Shown piece by piece: positions 11,070 through 22,819 of a stretch of DNA of 64,000 nucleotides. The notes under the pieces are model-generated. The model made no database searches, was not told where the DNA came from, and saw nothing but the letters and a program-made list of their open reading frames with translations. The stretch is from Sphaerolaimus hirsutus (taxonomy: Eukaryota > Nematoda > Chromadorea > Monhysterida > Sphaerolaimidae), in contig OZ038459.1 in the NCBI GenBank assembly GCA_964036195.1, positions 2,539,206 to 2,603,205 on the forward strand, written 5' to 3'. Made by a program: the position numbers and the translations under genes. Every line of letters begins with the position of its first letter. Position 1 is the stretch's first letter.

Positions 11070-11375
11070 GGGTTGGTTTTAGTAAAATTCGTTTTACTAA
11101 AATTGTAGTAAAATTTTTTTAAATTGTATTTTTTATTCATGTTTCATTTCATTTTATTTTATTCTTCAATCTTCCATTTTATTTTTATTTTATTACTTGT
11201 TTTATTTTTATTCGCGACCAGGGTTGGTGTAAGTAAATTTCGTTTTACTAAAATTAGAGTATAATTGCATAAAATTTTTATTACACCTATATTTATTTTA
11301 GCCATGTTTCATTTTATTTTATTCTTCAATTTTCCATTTTATTTGTATTCCTTTACTGAGATTTTGCCAACCCTG
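11070..11375. repeat. TTTTACTAAAA-type element, two nested or tandem units
   Basis: AGGGTTGGTTTTAGTAAAAT (11080) and AGGGTTGGTGTAAGTAAAT (11221) start two units, and CCAACCCT closes at 11375. The inner motif CGTTTTACTAAAATT is self-complementary. It looks like another TAGGGTTGG-ended family. Target duplications were not resolved. Confidence 0.55.
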
Positions 11376-11559
11376 TCCATTAGTATACTTAACCTACTCT
11401 TTCATGAGTACTGGGTACTTCAGAGTAATTCAGAAAATTCAAGGGATGCACAGAAAAAAAAGAAAAACAATGACTGTCCATGCCTGCATTCATACACATG
11501 TATTTCTGTCTTAGAATAAGGAATAAAAAAAATGTATTCATGCACTCAAATTGCAGTGT

Positions 11560-12000
11560 TGTTAAAATACTGGTTGATTTGGAAAAGTAAAAGTAAACAT
11601 AAATACCTTTTCCAAATCTAAAGTACTAAAACATGAAGTATTTTTAAAATACTAAGAAAAGCGTAAAAAGGATAAACATAAAATTTTTGTGAAGTGCTTT
11701 GATAAAATAAGTCATATTTACCAAGGGTGAGGTAGCATGTTGTCACATATGTTTACATTTTTTATGTACACTTATGCTTTACGTTTTATCTGGTACAGGG
11801 GTAATTGTGCCAGGAAAACGTAACAAAGCATAATGGTATTTTTGGAAAACATAAATGTAAATATAGGTACCTATGTATAAATACCTGAATACCCAGGTAT
11901 TTTGGGTAAACATAAATACGTTTTGGCAACAATGTCAAATTGTGACAACTGTGACACTGTGCATTGTTTACAAAATTATTTCTTTGGTTGAACTTTAAAT
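11560..12000. other. No gene seen; decayed TAAACATAAATACCTTTT repeat
   Basis: AT-rich sequence with recurrent AAACATAAATAC and GGTATTT segments, probably an old member of the GTTGTTAAAACGTATTTAC family. No coding frame of note. Confidence 0.4.
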
Positions 12001-12009
12001 ATTCTACCC

Positions 12010-13020
12010 TACCGTATTACCTCGAATTATCCCCCCCCTTGAATTAACCCCCCCCCCCCCTCGAATTAACCCCCCTCAAAATGAGCTGGGGAAATAATAA
12101 ACCCCCCCCCCCCCTCGAAATACCCCCCCTTCGGAATGATGTACGTCATGTACATAATAAATACGTCATGTATGCAATGTACATGATGTACAGGGGTGGG
12201 CATCTTCAGTTACCGCTGGGAAAATGCGATAGATTGAGCTACGGTTGAGCTATCAGAATGAAATTTTAACACAATGGAGTAGACTCCATAGGACACCTAT
12301 TCTGAAGTTTGCAACCCAAACGGCCACATTTTGGGTGAGTTGTGGAACACACGGTTTTTAGTGTAATTTTGTGACTTGGCGTCACCCATAGGATAAATCG
12401 AGGGTGGCATTTGAGGGGGGGGGCATCGGTCGTTGGTGTCGTCCCATTCTGTCGTACATCGGCCGATTTTGATGCCCTTTGAGTATGTTGTGGTCGCGCC
12501 TACTACCAAATTCTTTTTTTACTCGAATAGTCCCCCAGTCCCGAGATAAGGGGGGTGAAGTCACAAATTTACACTAAAAACTGTGTGTTCCACAACTCCT
12601 CCAAACTGTGGCCGTTTGGGTTGCAAACTTCAGCATAGGTGTCCTATGGAGTCTACTCTATTGTGTTAAAATTTCATTGTGATAGCTCAACTGTAGCTCA
12701 AGCTATCGCGTTTTTCCAGCGGTAACTGAAGATGCCCACCCCTGTATATTACTGTTAATTTGCATTCCAGCTACACGTAGACTTAGTTTGTGTAGCTATC
12801 TACGTCTTTATGTCCAAATATATCCTGTTTGGACACATTTATTACCTGTTTTGGGTATGTAAATGCCTACTATTTACTACGATTCTTACGAAAATTTCTG
12901 ACGAAATAATAAACCCCCCCCCCCTCGAATAAACCCCCCCTCGAATTAACCCCCCCCCCCCCTCAAATTTTGCTGGCGAAATTATAAACCCCCATGGGGG
13001 TATTTCGAGGTAATACGGTA
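12010..13020. mobile_element. TACCGTA/poly-C element with internal insertion
   Basis: Ends TACCGTATTACCTCGAATTA and TATTTCGAGGTAATACGGTA. A separate inverted-repeat element (12191-12744) interrupts it. The variant TTACCTCGAATTA rather than TTTCCTCGAAATA marks a subfamily also seen at 13706 and 44596. Confidence 0.8.
12191..12744. mobile_element. Inverted-repeat element CAGGGGTGGGCATCTTC, TA target
   Basis: The ends CAGGGGTGGGCATCTTCAG and CTGAAGATGCCCACCCCTG are perfect inverted repeats that continue imperfectly for about 170 bp. TA dinucleotides flank both sides. It is inserted inside the poly-C element at 12010-13020. Apparent minus-strand ORFs here are shadows of the palindrome. Confidence 0.75.
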
Positions 13021-13243
13021 TTTTATACCAAGATCTCATAAAATAATGATAAAATACCTGATTGCTTGCACGAAGATAAACACTAAAAAGCAAATTTTAC
13101 GCAGGTACTGTGTAAAAAATATTTAAAATACGGTATTTTGTGAGCATGGGTAAAAAATGGTATTTACCTGCCTACTTTTGGAAAAGTTCATGTTTATGAC
13201 AGCTCTACACAGAGGTGACATTTTAGATTACGGTACCTAGGGC

Positions 13244-14395
13244 CAACGATGGGTAAGTTCTCCAAAAAAAACACTTTCTGTGTTTTGAGTTTTTCAAAAA
13301 TGAATACCTGTGTTTTGAGTTTTTTTCTCGAAAAAAACTTGAGTAACTCTGTTTTTATTTCTGTGTTTTTTTGTAAAAACTCGAGTTTTTGAGTTTTTTT
13401 CTAAAAAACTTGAGTTTTTTCCAAAAAAATTGAGTTTTCCCAAAAAATTTTTTGATTTACAGCATTTCGATCTGGAAACAGTGGTTTTCTTATAAAATAT
13501 TGGTTTTGCACATGTTTTAACCCCACATCACATATGTGCATTCATTCAAGTGTCAAAAAAGTCCATAAAAATGTCCACAATGAGGACATCAACATCACAA
13601 CACCAGCAACAAAATGCACAGAAACGACAATTTATGCAGTACTCCACTATTCTTCAATGGATGTGCACTGTATGGAAGACTATGGAATTGATTTGAACTA
13701 CAACTACCATATTACCTCGAAATACCCCCATGGGGGTTTATTATTTTGTCAGAAAGTTTTGTAAGGATCATAGAAGGCATTTACGTACCCAAAACAGGTT
13801 ATAAATGAGTACAAACATGATATATTTGAAATAAACATATAGATAGCTACACAACCTAGTACAGTCTATGTGTAGCTGCGATGCAAATTAGCAGTAATAA
13901 ATACATCATGTACATTGGATACATGGTGTACATCATCCCGGGGGGGGGGGTATTTCGAGGGGGGGGGCTTATTATTTCACCAGTCCATTTTGAGGGGGTT
14001 AATTCAAAGGGGGGTTAATTCGAGGTAATAAGGTATACTTAAATGTCGAAACTGTAATTGTCAAATCCACCATGAGATGTGCATGCCATCTTGAATTTCT
14101 TTTTTGTACCATTATAAAATATGAATACATTATGTACAGCTTTACATTACATATACATGCTTATCTTATCTTGTTTAGTTTAACTGAATTAATGTGCATT
14201 AAACAGCTTCGCTGAAAAAAACACAAAAACTCAAAAAAACTTTTCTGTGTTTCTGTGTTTCTGTGTTCTCCAAAAAAAAACTCATTTGAGTTTTGAGTTT
14301 TTCAAAATTTATGAGTTTCCGTGTTTCTGTGTAAAACAAAAACACAGAAACTCAATGAGTTTCTGTGTTCAATTTCTGTGTTTTTTCCATCGTTG
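13244..14395. mobile_element. hAT-like element filled with AAACACAGAAACTC motif
   Basis: The ends CAACGATGG and CCATCGTTG are inverted. The flanks CCTAGGGC (13236-13243) and CCTAGGGC (14396-14403) are a perfect 8-bp duplication. Both inner flanks are TTTTGAGTTTTT/TTCTGTGTTTTT tracts. A poly-C element sits inside at 13706-14034. Confidence 0.82.
13706..14034. mobile_element. TACCGTA/poly-C element nested in the AAACACAG element
   Basis: Starts ACCATATTACCTCGAAATAC and ends AATTCGAGGTAATAAGGTA. The ends are slightly decayed and there is a central G run at about 13938. Confidence 0.75.
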
Positions 14396-14868
14396 CCTAG
14401 GGCCCCCATTTCATTTTGCTGAACACGTTCGGATAAAAATGTGTTAACGTGATGCATCTATTTTTCATGATGTGGTGACATTCACGTGTTAACTTTCGCG
14501 GGGTTTCGTCATCATTTTTATTTATGGTCCCATTCTGTTGTGTTAGGTAGGTTTATTTGGCCAGGTTTATTTTTTAGGCCGTTCAAGAATTTATTCCAAG
14601 CTCTTTCAAATCATGTTTATTTTTTACCATTAATCCTCGAATAAGACCCCATGGGAGTTATTTTTCGTCTAGAGCTTTGTGGGGAAGTTTTTCATGGGGG
14701 GTATTTTTTTCTTCAGAAGTTTCAGGAAAACATGGCTTTTATTCATGCAATCCAGGTATTTTTAACAGTACCACAACGACAAAACAAATATCCATTCTAA
14801 AATTTGTGTTCATCCGCATCCGGCATGTATTTTAAGTATGTGTACACTGAGTACACATTGGCGCTGCA

Positions 14869-15075
14869 CTAGTGATGTAAAAAGCGCCAGAGTTTTGGCG
14901 CCAAGCGCCAAAAGCGCCATGGCGATGTTCCGATTGCGGCGCCAAGCACCAATGGCGCCAGACGATTTTAGCGCCAAGCGCCAAAAGCGCCATGGCGCTT
15001 TTCCAGACCGTAGCGCCAAGCGCCAATGGCGCCAGAGGACTATAGCGCCAAGCGCCAATAGCGCCAGCGCCAAAA
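14869..15075. repeat. GCGCC-type element
   Basis: It begins TAGTGATGTAAAAAGCGCC and contains repeated AAGCGCCAATGGCGCC. ORFs on both strands (for example 14810-15073) are repeat translations. Confidence 0.8.
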
Positions 15076-15239
15076 ATTTAATGGTCGATTTCTAATTAGC
15101 CATGTACATAACAATTTAAAGTTACATGGTACGTTGTACATGGATCAAACTGGATGCCAAATACACAAAGCTGTTCCTCTACTTATGAATGAAGCTGCCT
15201 GAAAATTTGTGCAAAACATTTACTCGCAGTGAATGCAAG

Positions 15240-15600
15240 TATTTACAGTATAGTATATCCTCCAATAAGACCCTGCGGGAGTAATTATTTCGTCAGAAGT
15301 TTTTGAGGGAGGTAATCAAAAGGGTGCTATTCTAGGATGAGTTTTTTCCCTCGGAACTTGCACGTTTTTCATTGAATGAATGCATTCCCTAAACTCATGT
15401 AATCCGGGTATTTGATAGTTCAACGACAACAAAAACAAGGTATCCATGCAAAAATTTGTCTTCATCGGAATTTAAATCATTGATGGATATATGTACATAT
15501 CAAACACCCAGATAGCGGAGTCATTCAAGGGGGGTATTTTTATCACTTTGTCAACAAGGGGAGTTATTCAGTGGGCGTTATTCAACGGATTGTCTGAAAA
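15240..15600. repeat. Decayed poly-C element remnants
   Basis: TATATCCTCCAATAAGACCCTG, GGGGGTATTTTTATC and GGGGAGTTATTCAG segments resemble the poly-C family but the ends are lost. Nothing coding seen. Confidence 0.4.
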
Positions 15601-15856
15601 ATAAATGTGAGATGATAGTTAGGTAGATTGTAAAGTGTACATTCAGCATGCCATATAGGTGGGTTTTTTTTCTGAATGCAGAAAGTTTCAGTAGCTTAGT
15701 GAAGCAAGTGAAGTTGTGCAATTTTCTTTATATAAATGAAATTCGGGTGTGTGAACAACAATTGTAAGGTGACGGAAGCATTGGATGGAACAAAAAAAAC
15801 AATCATCTCATATTTTGATGGCATTTTTGATGCCATCTATCGAAAACGTACACAGA

Positions 15857-15999
15857 TGGTATGGCGCTTTTTTGGCGCTTTTTAAAGTGTGAGCGCCAAG
15901 CGCCAATGGCGCCACGGCAAAAAGGCGCCAAGCGCCAAAAGCGCCATGGCGCTTTTAGGTTTGGCGCTAGCGCCAGGCGCAAGCGCCATGGCGCTTTTA
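15857..15999. repeat. GCGCC-type element
   Basis: A GCGCC/GGCGC array closing with GCGCTTTTACATCACTA, followed at once by the CACACTAGTTTAC element. Confidence 0.75.
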
Positions 16000-16008
16000 C
16001 ATCACTAC

Positions 16009-16218
16009 GCTGCACACATTAGTTTACTAACGGTAAACTAAGAATCTGGTAAACTCATTTTTCAGATTCTGAGCTTATCTGAGTTTACCGGAATGTTTTT
16101 TTATCTCCGTCAACTGTAGTTGACGAACAGCTCATTCCGGTAAACTCAGATGCGCTCATAACCTGACAAATCAGTTTACCAAATTCTAAGTTTACCGTTA
16201 GTAAACTGGTGTGTGCGG
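16009..16218. mobile_element. CACACTAGTTTAC inverted-repeat element
   Basis: It runs from TGCACACATTAGTTTACTAA to TTAGTAAACTGGTGTGTGCG. The interior palindrome has GTCAACTGTAGTTGAC at its centre. A near-identical copy lies at 25928-26144. Confidence 0.75.
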
Positions 16219-16629
16219 CTCCATTATGTACCTGCTGTCAGCTAACATTCTTTTGTATTTTTTGTGTCACACACTGCGCTGCGTTTGCATTCGGTGAATC
16301 AGCCCAAGCGTAGCTTAATTTGCCTGACTGTCTTCATGATCATTTTTTTGAAATTTTGCTGCATCGTTTCCCGTGGGGGAGTTATTTAAGGAAGGGGTTA
16401 TTTTTCCCCAGTTGGCGAACAGGGGGAGCGATTCATTCAAGGGGGAGATAACTATTCAAGGGGGAGTTATTCAAGGGGCTTTATAAAAATATCAGGATTA
16501 CATGTTTAGTTGTTATTTAATGTTTAGATGTAATTTAAATGTTGTTAAAAGGGATTTTTAAAAAATATATAACGGGGCTTTTTAAAAATATTTTAAATGT
16601 TTAAAATAATTAAAATAAGATGTTCAAAG

Positions 16630-16815
16630 GCGACATTTTACATGACATTTTGCATGACACTTCGCATGACACTTTACATGATATTTTGCATGATATTTTA
16701 CATGCAAAATCTTCTGTAAAATGCAAACTGCGCACTCATATTTCCTAATTTTTTTACTAGCACTTTGACATAGCACATGCATTTTGACATTTTACATGAC
16801 ATTTTACTTTTTTAC
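16630..16815. repeat. Diverged introner-like sequence (CATTTTACATGAC repeats)
   Basis: Repeated GACATTTTACATGACATTTTGCATGACACTTTACATG matches the interior vocabulary of the GTGCCAGTCCC elements. A TTACAGGGTTCAGGACTGGCC-like right end is present near 16826-16847, and no left end was found. Confidence 0.45.
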
Positions 16816-17276
16816 AATGAATTCTTACAGGGTTCAGGACTGGCCTCTGTTAAACTTTAAATCACCCTATAGCCCAACTCTAAATGACAACACCATTCAT
16901 TCTATGGAATGTACGGGAGCGGGAATAATGTCTGTCTATTATTTGTTATGAAACAAATGTGCGTGTGTGCATGAATGGGTAGCAAAATTGAAAGTAAATT
17001 TGTTCTACTCACTTTTTAGGTAGGTAAATATTTATGTGTGGTTGGATACAGATAACTGTATTTTATTTGTGGGAAAATGCTGGAAAAATTGCTCAAGTTT
17101 GTAGAAAGAACCTTGATACAACTTAGTATGAACCGGTATGAAATTACCAATGTACCGTAATTCTTCTAATAGAAAAGCGCTGTTCTAATGCTTTTGTAAA
17201 CTTTTTACCTACCGTTCTATTGGAGGCTGTCATTATGTTTTTCACCAATCTTTTTCGCAGATGTTTCATTTGAACA

Positions 17277-17684
17277 TACCGTATTTCCTCGAAATACTCC
17301 CCGGGGGTGATTGTTTCATAGTGCTCCCGAGAGGGGGGGGGGGTTAAACGAGGGAGGGGTATTATTTCGCCAGAAATTTTTTCAAATCCTAGTACAAATC
17401 CTAGTCCTGGGGTAGAAAAATGCATCAATAACTGACATGTATAGACTCCTGTAGACTAATAGTAGTACGTAGATGGTATAAACACTGTTCTAACGTGATT
17501 ACGACATTGTTTTCACGTGTGTTCTGCACTACGCAGAACACAAACTGCAGTATTTGTCATGTACGTTGTCTTTACACTCTATCGGGGGGGGGGGTATTTC
17601 GAGGGGGGGGGGTGATTGTTTCATAGTGGTCTCGAGAGAGGGGGGGGGGGTCAAACGAGGGGGGTATTTCGAGGAAATACGGTA
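17277..17684. mobile_element. TACCGTA/poly-C element, intact copy
   Basis: Complete 408-bp copy. Its interior (for example ATGCATCAATAACTGACATG at about 17420) is uninterrupted where the copy at 54718-56899 carries an insertion, so it serves as an empty-site paralogue. Confidence 0.88.
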
Positions 17685-18355
17685 GTAGTTTTAATACAAC
17701 ATAAACAACACTATAATATCAGAGCATCAAAACAAGCAAAACCATAAATATTTGAAAACAATCCCTGAATCATAGTTCTGATACCTTGGGTTTTCTCACC
17801 ACCCATCTTTCAAATATTTTTGTTGTCTGTGTGACATCCTCCCGTCTGCTATAAGCAACTCAATTCTTACGTAATTTCTACCTGCCGTTCTATTGGAGAC
17901 TGCCGTTCTATTTTTTCGAGGATGTTAAAATTGCCAAAACCTGCCGTTCTATTGGAGGTGCCCTTTTGTACGTTTTTACGTTTTCTGTTAGAAAAATACC
18001 CATTTTTAAACTCTAGTCAGATGCATAATTTGTCTAGACACATAAGAATTAGGTGCATGATGAGCCTAGATGCATAATCGGTTTAGATGCATAATGAGTC
18101 CTACTCGTTAAGACTACCGTCCGTACATTTAACTTGATTAATTCTCGTAAGTCCCGCTTTATGTGGGTGGCACGGGGGACTTAATCTAACAGATTACCTA
18201 GTCTACCATAGTATTTATGCTGATTATTAGTATCTGATTATGCAAATCGCAACAATAACTCTAATTAACGTAAACTTTTATAAAAGTGACGTAAATAATG
18301 ACGTAAGATACGTGCATAAAATATATTTAAAATACTTACAAGGGAATGGATAAAG
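17685..18355. other. No gene seen
   Basis: AT-rich DNA with the repeated phrase TGCCGTTCTATTGGAGG (17890, 17943; also near 17210, 22075 and 22130), a dispersed repeat of unknown type. No convincing coding frame. Confidence 0.4.
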
Positions 18356-18362
18356 ATACGAC

Positions 18363-19469
18363 TAACGATGGCCAAAAAAGATTCGAAAATTCGAAAACAT
18401 TTTCGAATTTTCGAATTTTTTATGAATTTTCGAATTTTTATTTCACCCCTAGAAAAAACACTTAAAAATCGATTTATTTTTCAAAAAATTCGAAAATTCG
18501 AAAATTCAAAAATTCGAAAATAGTTTTCGAATTTTTCAGGCAATTCAAGGCAACAAAACGCATTCTTAAGTTCAACGTGCTAAATAAAGCGACAATTGAT
18601 ATGCGGCGCGTATGAAAAAGCGAAACGTAACAAAAAAACATTGAAATGACATCCGCGGCGGAAGAGGCGGACTTCGACACATCCGTTTTATACTGTATTT
18701 CCTTGAAATATCCTCCCCCCTCAAAATACCCCCATCAATATTTGCCCTATGAATTTATAACCCCCCCCCCCCCCTCCCCTCGAAATACCGCCCCCAAATT
18801 TGGTGTATAGAGAAGGTTTGTGCGGTTTGTTATCTGGGAAACACGTTAAAAACAATGACTGTGTTGCGTTAGAACAGGGTTTGTACCGCCTACGTACTCA
18901 TATAAGTCTATAGAGTCTTATAAATGGCAGTTTTTGTTGTATTTTTTACATCTGTGTTACTTACAAAAAAACAATTTAGCACTGGGATTTCAAAAAATTT
19001 CTGGCAAAGTAATAGACCCCCGGGGGGGGGGGGGGGGGTTAATTCAAGGAAATACAGTATTTGATGCCAATATTTTATTTCATGCCAATATTCTATTTGA
19101 TGCCAAGATTTTATTTGACACCAATTTTCAATTGTTGTTTTTATTGCCTTTGCTGCGTTGGTGAATTAAATGTGCCAATGTGTGAATTAAATGAAGAAGT
19201 TGGACACTGGTCCGTATAACTCCTTCCACCATTTTTAATGCTAAATTATGGTAAAAATAAGGTTATAAAAACTGAGGAGAATGTGAAAACAGTCCAAATG
19301 ATGTGAAAACAGTCCAAATGATCCAAAAAGATTCGAAAATTCGAAAATTCGAAAATTAAATTCGAAATTCGATAATTAATTTGGGGAAAAATTCGAAAAT
19401 TCGAAAATTAATTTTAGAAAAAACACTTAAAAATTTAAATACTTTTTTCTCGGGGGTTTGCCATCGTTA
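18363..19469. mobile_element. hAT-like element filled with TTCGAA motif
   Basis: The ends TAACGATGGCC and GCCATCGTTA are inverted. The flanks GATACGAC (18355-18362) and GATACGAC (19470-19477) are a perfect 8-bp duplication. Inner flanks are AAATTCGAAAATTCGAAAAT arrays. A poly-C element is nested at 18691-19060. Confidence 0.83.
18691..19060. mobile_element. TACCGTA/poly-C element nested in TTCGAA element
   Basis: Ends TACTGTATTTCCTTGAAATA and TTAATTCAAGGAAATACAGTA, with C runs on the left and a G run on the right. Confidence 0.75.
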
Positions 19470-19505
19470 GATACGACATTGTGATTCAGTCGAACAAAGC
19501 GCATA

Positions 19506-19842
19506 TACCGTATTTGCTTGAATAATCCCCCTGGGGGATTATTATTTCGTCAGACTTTTTTGAGGGGGGGACTATTCGAGGGGGGGAATTATTCGAGGGG
19601 GGAATTATTATTTCGTCAAAGTTTTCAAGCATGTTTCTATCAACACATTTAATGAAATATGCTTTATTAACACAAGAACATGCCATTTTTGTTAATATTG
19701 GACACAAACAATTGTTTAAATCTTTTAAGGGGGGAATTATTCGAGGGGGGGGGAATTATTTTTTCCTCACTCGTCTTACAGGGGGGGATTTTTCGAGGGG
19801 GGGAATTATTCAAGGGGGGGTACTATTCAAGCAAATACGGTA
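19506..19842. mobile_element. TACCGTA/poly-C element, AATTATT subfamily
   Basis: Begins TACCGTATTTGCTTGAATAAT and ends TATTCAAGCAAATACGGTA. G-rich runs alternate with AATTATT. Confidence 0.78.
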
Positions 19843-19853
19843 AAAATAGGAAC

Positions 19854-20290
19854 TACCGTATTACCACGAATTAACCCTCCTTGAATAAAATGTGGTGTCC
19901 GCCTAGTGTATTTTAAAAATTGCGCTGAAATACCCGCAGGGGGGAGTTTTAATTCTGGGAGTTCAAAAAATTTCTGGCGAAATAATAAACCAACCCTTGA
20001 ATTACCCCCCCCCCCCTCGAAATACCCCCTCAAAATTCTCACTCTAAAAAACAAACCCCCTGGGCTGGGGATATTTCGAGGAAATACGGTAGCTATACAA
20101 ACTACTGTATGTACAGCTGACTTGAGATTTGAGCCCAATAAATACATCATGTATTTACATTGTATACATGATATACATCATTCAAGACGGGGGTATTTCG
20201 AGGGTTTTTTGTCTTCAGCTCTAAAACACCTGGGGGTATTTCGAGGTGGGTCAATTCAACGGGGGGGGGGTATTTCGAGGAAATACAGTA
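19854..20290. mobile_element. TACCGTA/poly-C elements, composite
   Basis: One unit runs from 19854 to 20091 (TACCGTATTACCACGAATTA to GGAAATACGGT), followed by a second right end closing AAATACAGTA at 20290. They are probably two overlapping or nested copies. Confidence 0.65.
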
Positions 20291-20464
20291 TATAACTTCT
20301 TGAACAATTACTACATAAGAAGCTCATGAGCTTTGGACACAATACACATTTGCAAATGCGCTTTGTTTGGCTGAAATTACAACGCCTTATTTTTTCACCT
20401 GTCATTTTATGTCATATTTATTTTATGTCATAATTTTACGATAAAAACTGAGCTGTAATCACAC

Positions 20465-20985
20465 CTTAACAGGCATAGTTGTTAAAACGTATTTACTTTT
20501 ACTCACAAAATATGTATACTCGAGTACTGAGTAAATACGTTTATGTGTCCTCTGAAAAAAGTTCTAGTACTCGCTTTTACGTATACATTTTGAAAGTACT
20601 CGAGTACAGAAAACGTATTTTAGATATTTTATATAGACTTTTTAAAGGCATAGAACGGAAAAATGGGAATAAATAGGGTAAAAATAGGGAAAATTGATCT
20701 AAAATGTGTATTTAAACACCATTGTAGCCAAAACGTGCTGAATATAGCAAAACGTTATGAAAATTAGTGATTACGAGTGAAATCTGTGCCGCAATTGTTC
20801 AAAAATACTATCTTTTATGTTTTCTGGACGGAAAAGTACATTTACTCACGTTTACTCATGAGTAAAAGTAAAAAAAATCACTTCACGTTTTCTGTACTCA
20901 GAGGGCGAGTAAAAAATAAATATATAAGTTTTACGTATACTTTGAAAAAAGTTCGGTACTTTTCACAACTCTGTCAACAGGCACC
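20465..20985. mobile_element. ACTCGAGT-type element
   Basis: It starts near ATAGTTGTTAAAACGTATTT and ends near CTTTTCACAACTCTG. The flanks carry TATACTCGAGTACTGAGTAAA and similar ACTCGAGT-centred motifs. The same vocabulary occurs at 25130-25550, 38270-38340 and around 58300/59780-60180. Confidence 0.6.
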
Positions 20986-21163
20986 GCAAAGAGTAAAGCC
21001 ACTGCAGAATCTGCAACAAAGTAAGTAGATTACTTATAAAATGTTTTCACTATAATTTCATATTCTCAGCTTGGCTCAACTTTATAGAGACTGTATGCAT
21101 CATAAATTACAGCATAGCGATTTCCTCGACGATGATGTAACCCTCACAAGAATAACCAACAGT

Positions 21164-21328
21164 TAGGGTTCAAACGATATATCCTATCGAATATCGAATA
21201 TCGGATATCGACCATTTTTTAATATCGAATATCGATATCGAGGTTCCATATCGTATCGATATCGAATATCAAGTTTCAGAAAAAAATATCGAATATCGAT
21301 ATCGAAAAGTCATATCGTTCGAACCCTA
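21164..21328. mobile_element. Short hAT-like TATCGA element
   Basis: Ends TAGGGTTCAAACGATATAT and ATATCGTTCGAACCCTA. The flanks CCAACAGT and CCCACAGT match at 7 of 8 bases. The interior is nothing but GATATCGAATATCG repeats, so this 165-bp copy has no unique core. Confidence 0.8.
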
Positions 21329-21393
21329 CCCACAGTGGCCCCAGAGTCTGTAAAATGTCAAAAGTAATGCAGGTAAGTATAATTTTTTAAAGA

Positions 21394-21415
21394 TTTTATA
21401 TATATAAAAAATATA

Positions 21416-21456
<41 letters not shown>

Positions 21457-21462
21457 TTAATA
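21394..21462. repeat. (TA)n microsatellite
   Basis: Long TATATATA run with few interruptions. Simple sequence. Confidence 0.85.
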
Positions 21463-21899
21463 GTGCATCCTGTTTCCAAAATTTTCAGTTTCTAGAAATA
21501 ATTAGTTTACAGAATGAGTTTGAGTTTTCTCTGGCGCCATGGTTTTCTCTGGCAAAACACTCGATTTACACACTTAAAAAGCACTTCTTTATGATTACTA
21601 ATCCGCATAAACGAAAGGGGAATGGGTTAAAATGTGACAGATCTTTACACTTTACATCCACCTGTCACTTCTTATCCAGTAGATGGCTGGTGGACGTTTA
21701 TCTTTTTTTTAGGTATTTAGCGCACAATTTTTCCGCGCACGAAAAGCCGAGCAACCGCTGGAAAACATTCCTATTTTCCTCAAATAGCTGATTTCCGGGT
21801 ACCTGCTGTATTTCTTCCAATATAAATGCGTCGCTTGATGCCGTTTTATTAGGGGCTGCCGTTTTAATTTTTTTCAACAGTTTTTCACACATTTTTCAT

Positions 21900-22800
21900 T
21901 TGAGCAACTCGATCAACACTTTTATATCATATTTTTTACTAACAAAACAAAGAATGAAATCAAACAGACCCTTTGAATACTTTGAACGTTCTCACCATCC
22001 ATTTTATGGCATGATTTTGTGCTTTGGCTGCCAAAGTTTGGTACTTTTCCAATAGACTTTCTACTTGACATACTATTGGAGGCTGCCATTCTATTTTTCG
22101 TGGGTGAAAATAGGAGCCGAGAACATGCCGTTCTATTGGAGGTGCCCTTCTACTACGAAAAATACGGTAACAAAGTTGCTCTCGAAATGAAAGTTAACTT
22201 TTGACATATGGGGCGCTGATGCGGTCAATCACTATTCCCAATGATATCACATGTCATTTTACATGATAAAAATAGAATGTCATGATCTAGAAATGGACAA
22301 ACACAAAAACACTACAATTACCTGAAATGGGGCAGCGAGATGGAAAAAGCAAATTCGAAAACAAGCTTTTTTGTGGGGGATAATTCTAGGGGATTATCAA
22401 ATATTTACCGACAACTAAAAATAAATTTCAAATGCCTCTAACTCTTGAAGGACAGGCACAAATTATCTGCAAATTGGCATGTGTGTAAACTTGATTATTA
22501 AGTATACTTATTAGCTTTTTCTTGCAGATATGTAGCTTTATTCTGAAATTACGGAACTTTTTCAGACAAGGCCGTCTAAACGCTGCTTAAAAAAATAAAC
22601 ACGTTAAGGTAGACGCGAGTCTGTAAGTAAAGAAAATTCAATTTTCAAGTAAATCTTCCATCTAGAAAATTTTCCATCGTTATAAGTCCTTTACTAAACA
22701 AACCCTATATTTAACAGTTTACTTATTTCTAAAAACACAATATTTCTCTCTCCAAGCAGAAGCGTAGAGTGCCGGCTGAAAAATAAAACTACCTAACCAA
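21900..22800. other. Upstream region of the receptor gene; no coding frame seen
   Basis: Contains dispersed TGCCATTCTATT phrases and AT-rich sequence. No TATA box or clear first non-coding exon could be identified. Any promoter for the receptor would be expected here or further upstream. Confidence 0.35.
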
Positions 22801-22819
22801 ATATAGTACAGCCGAAATT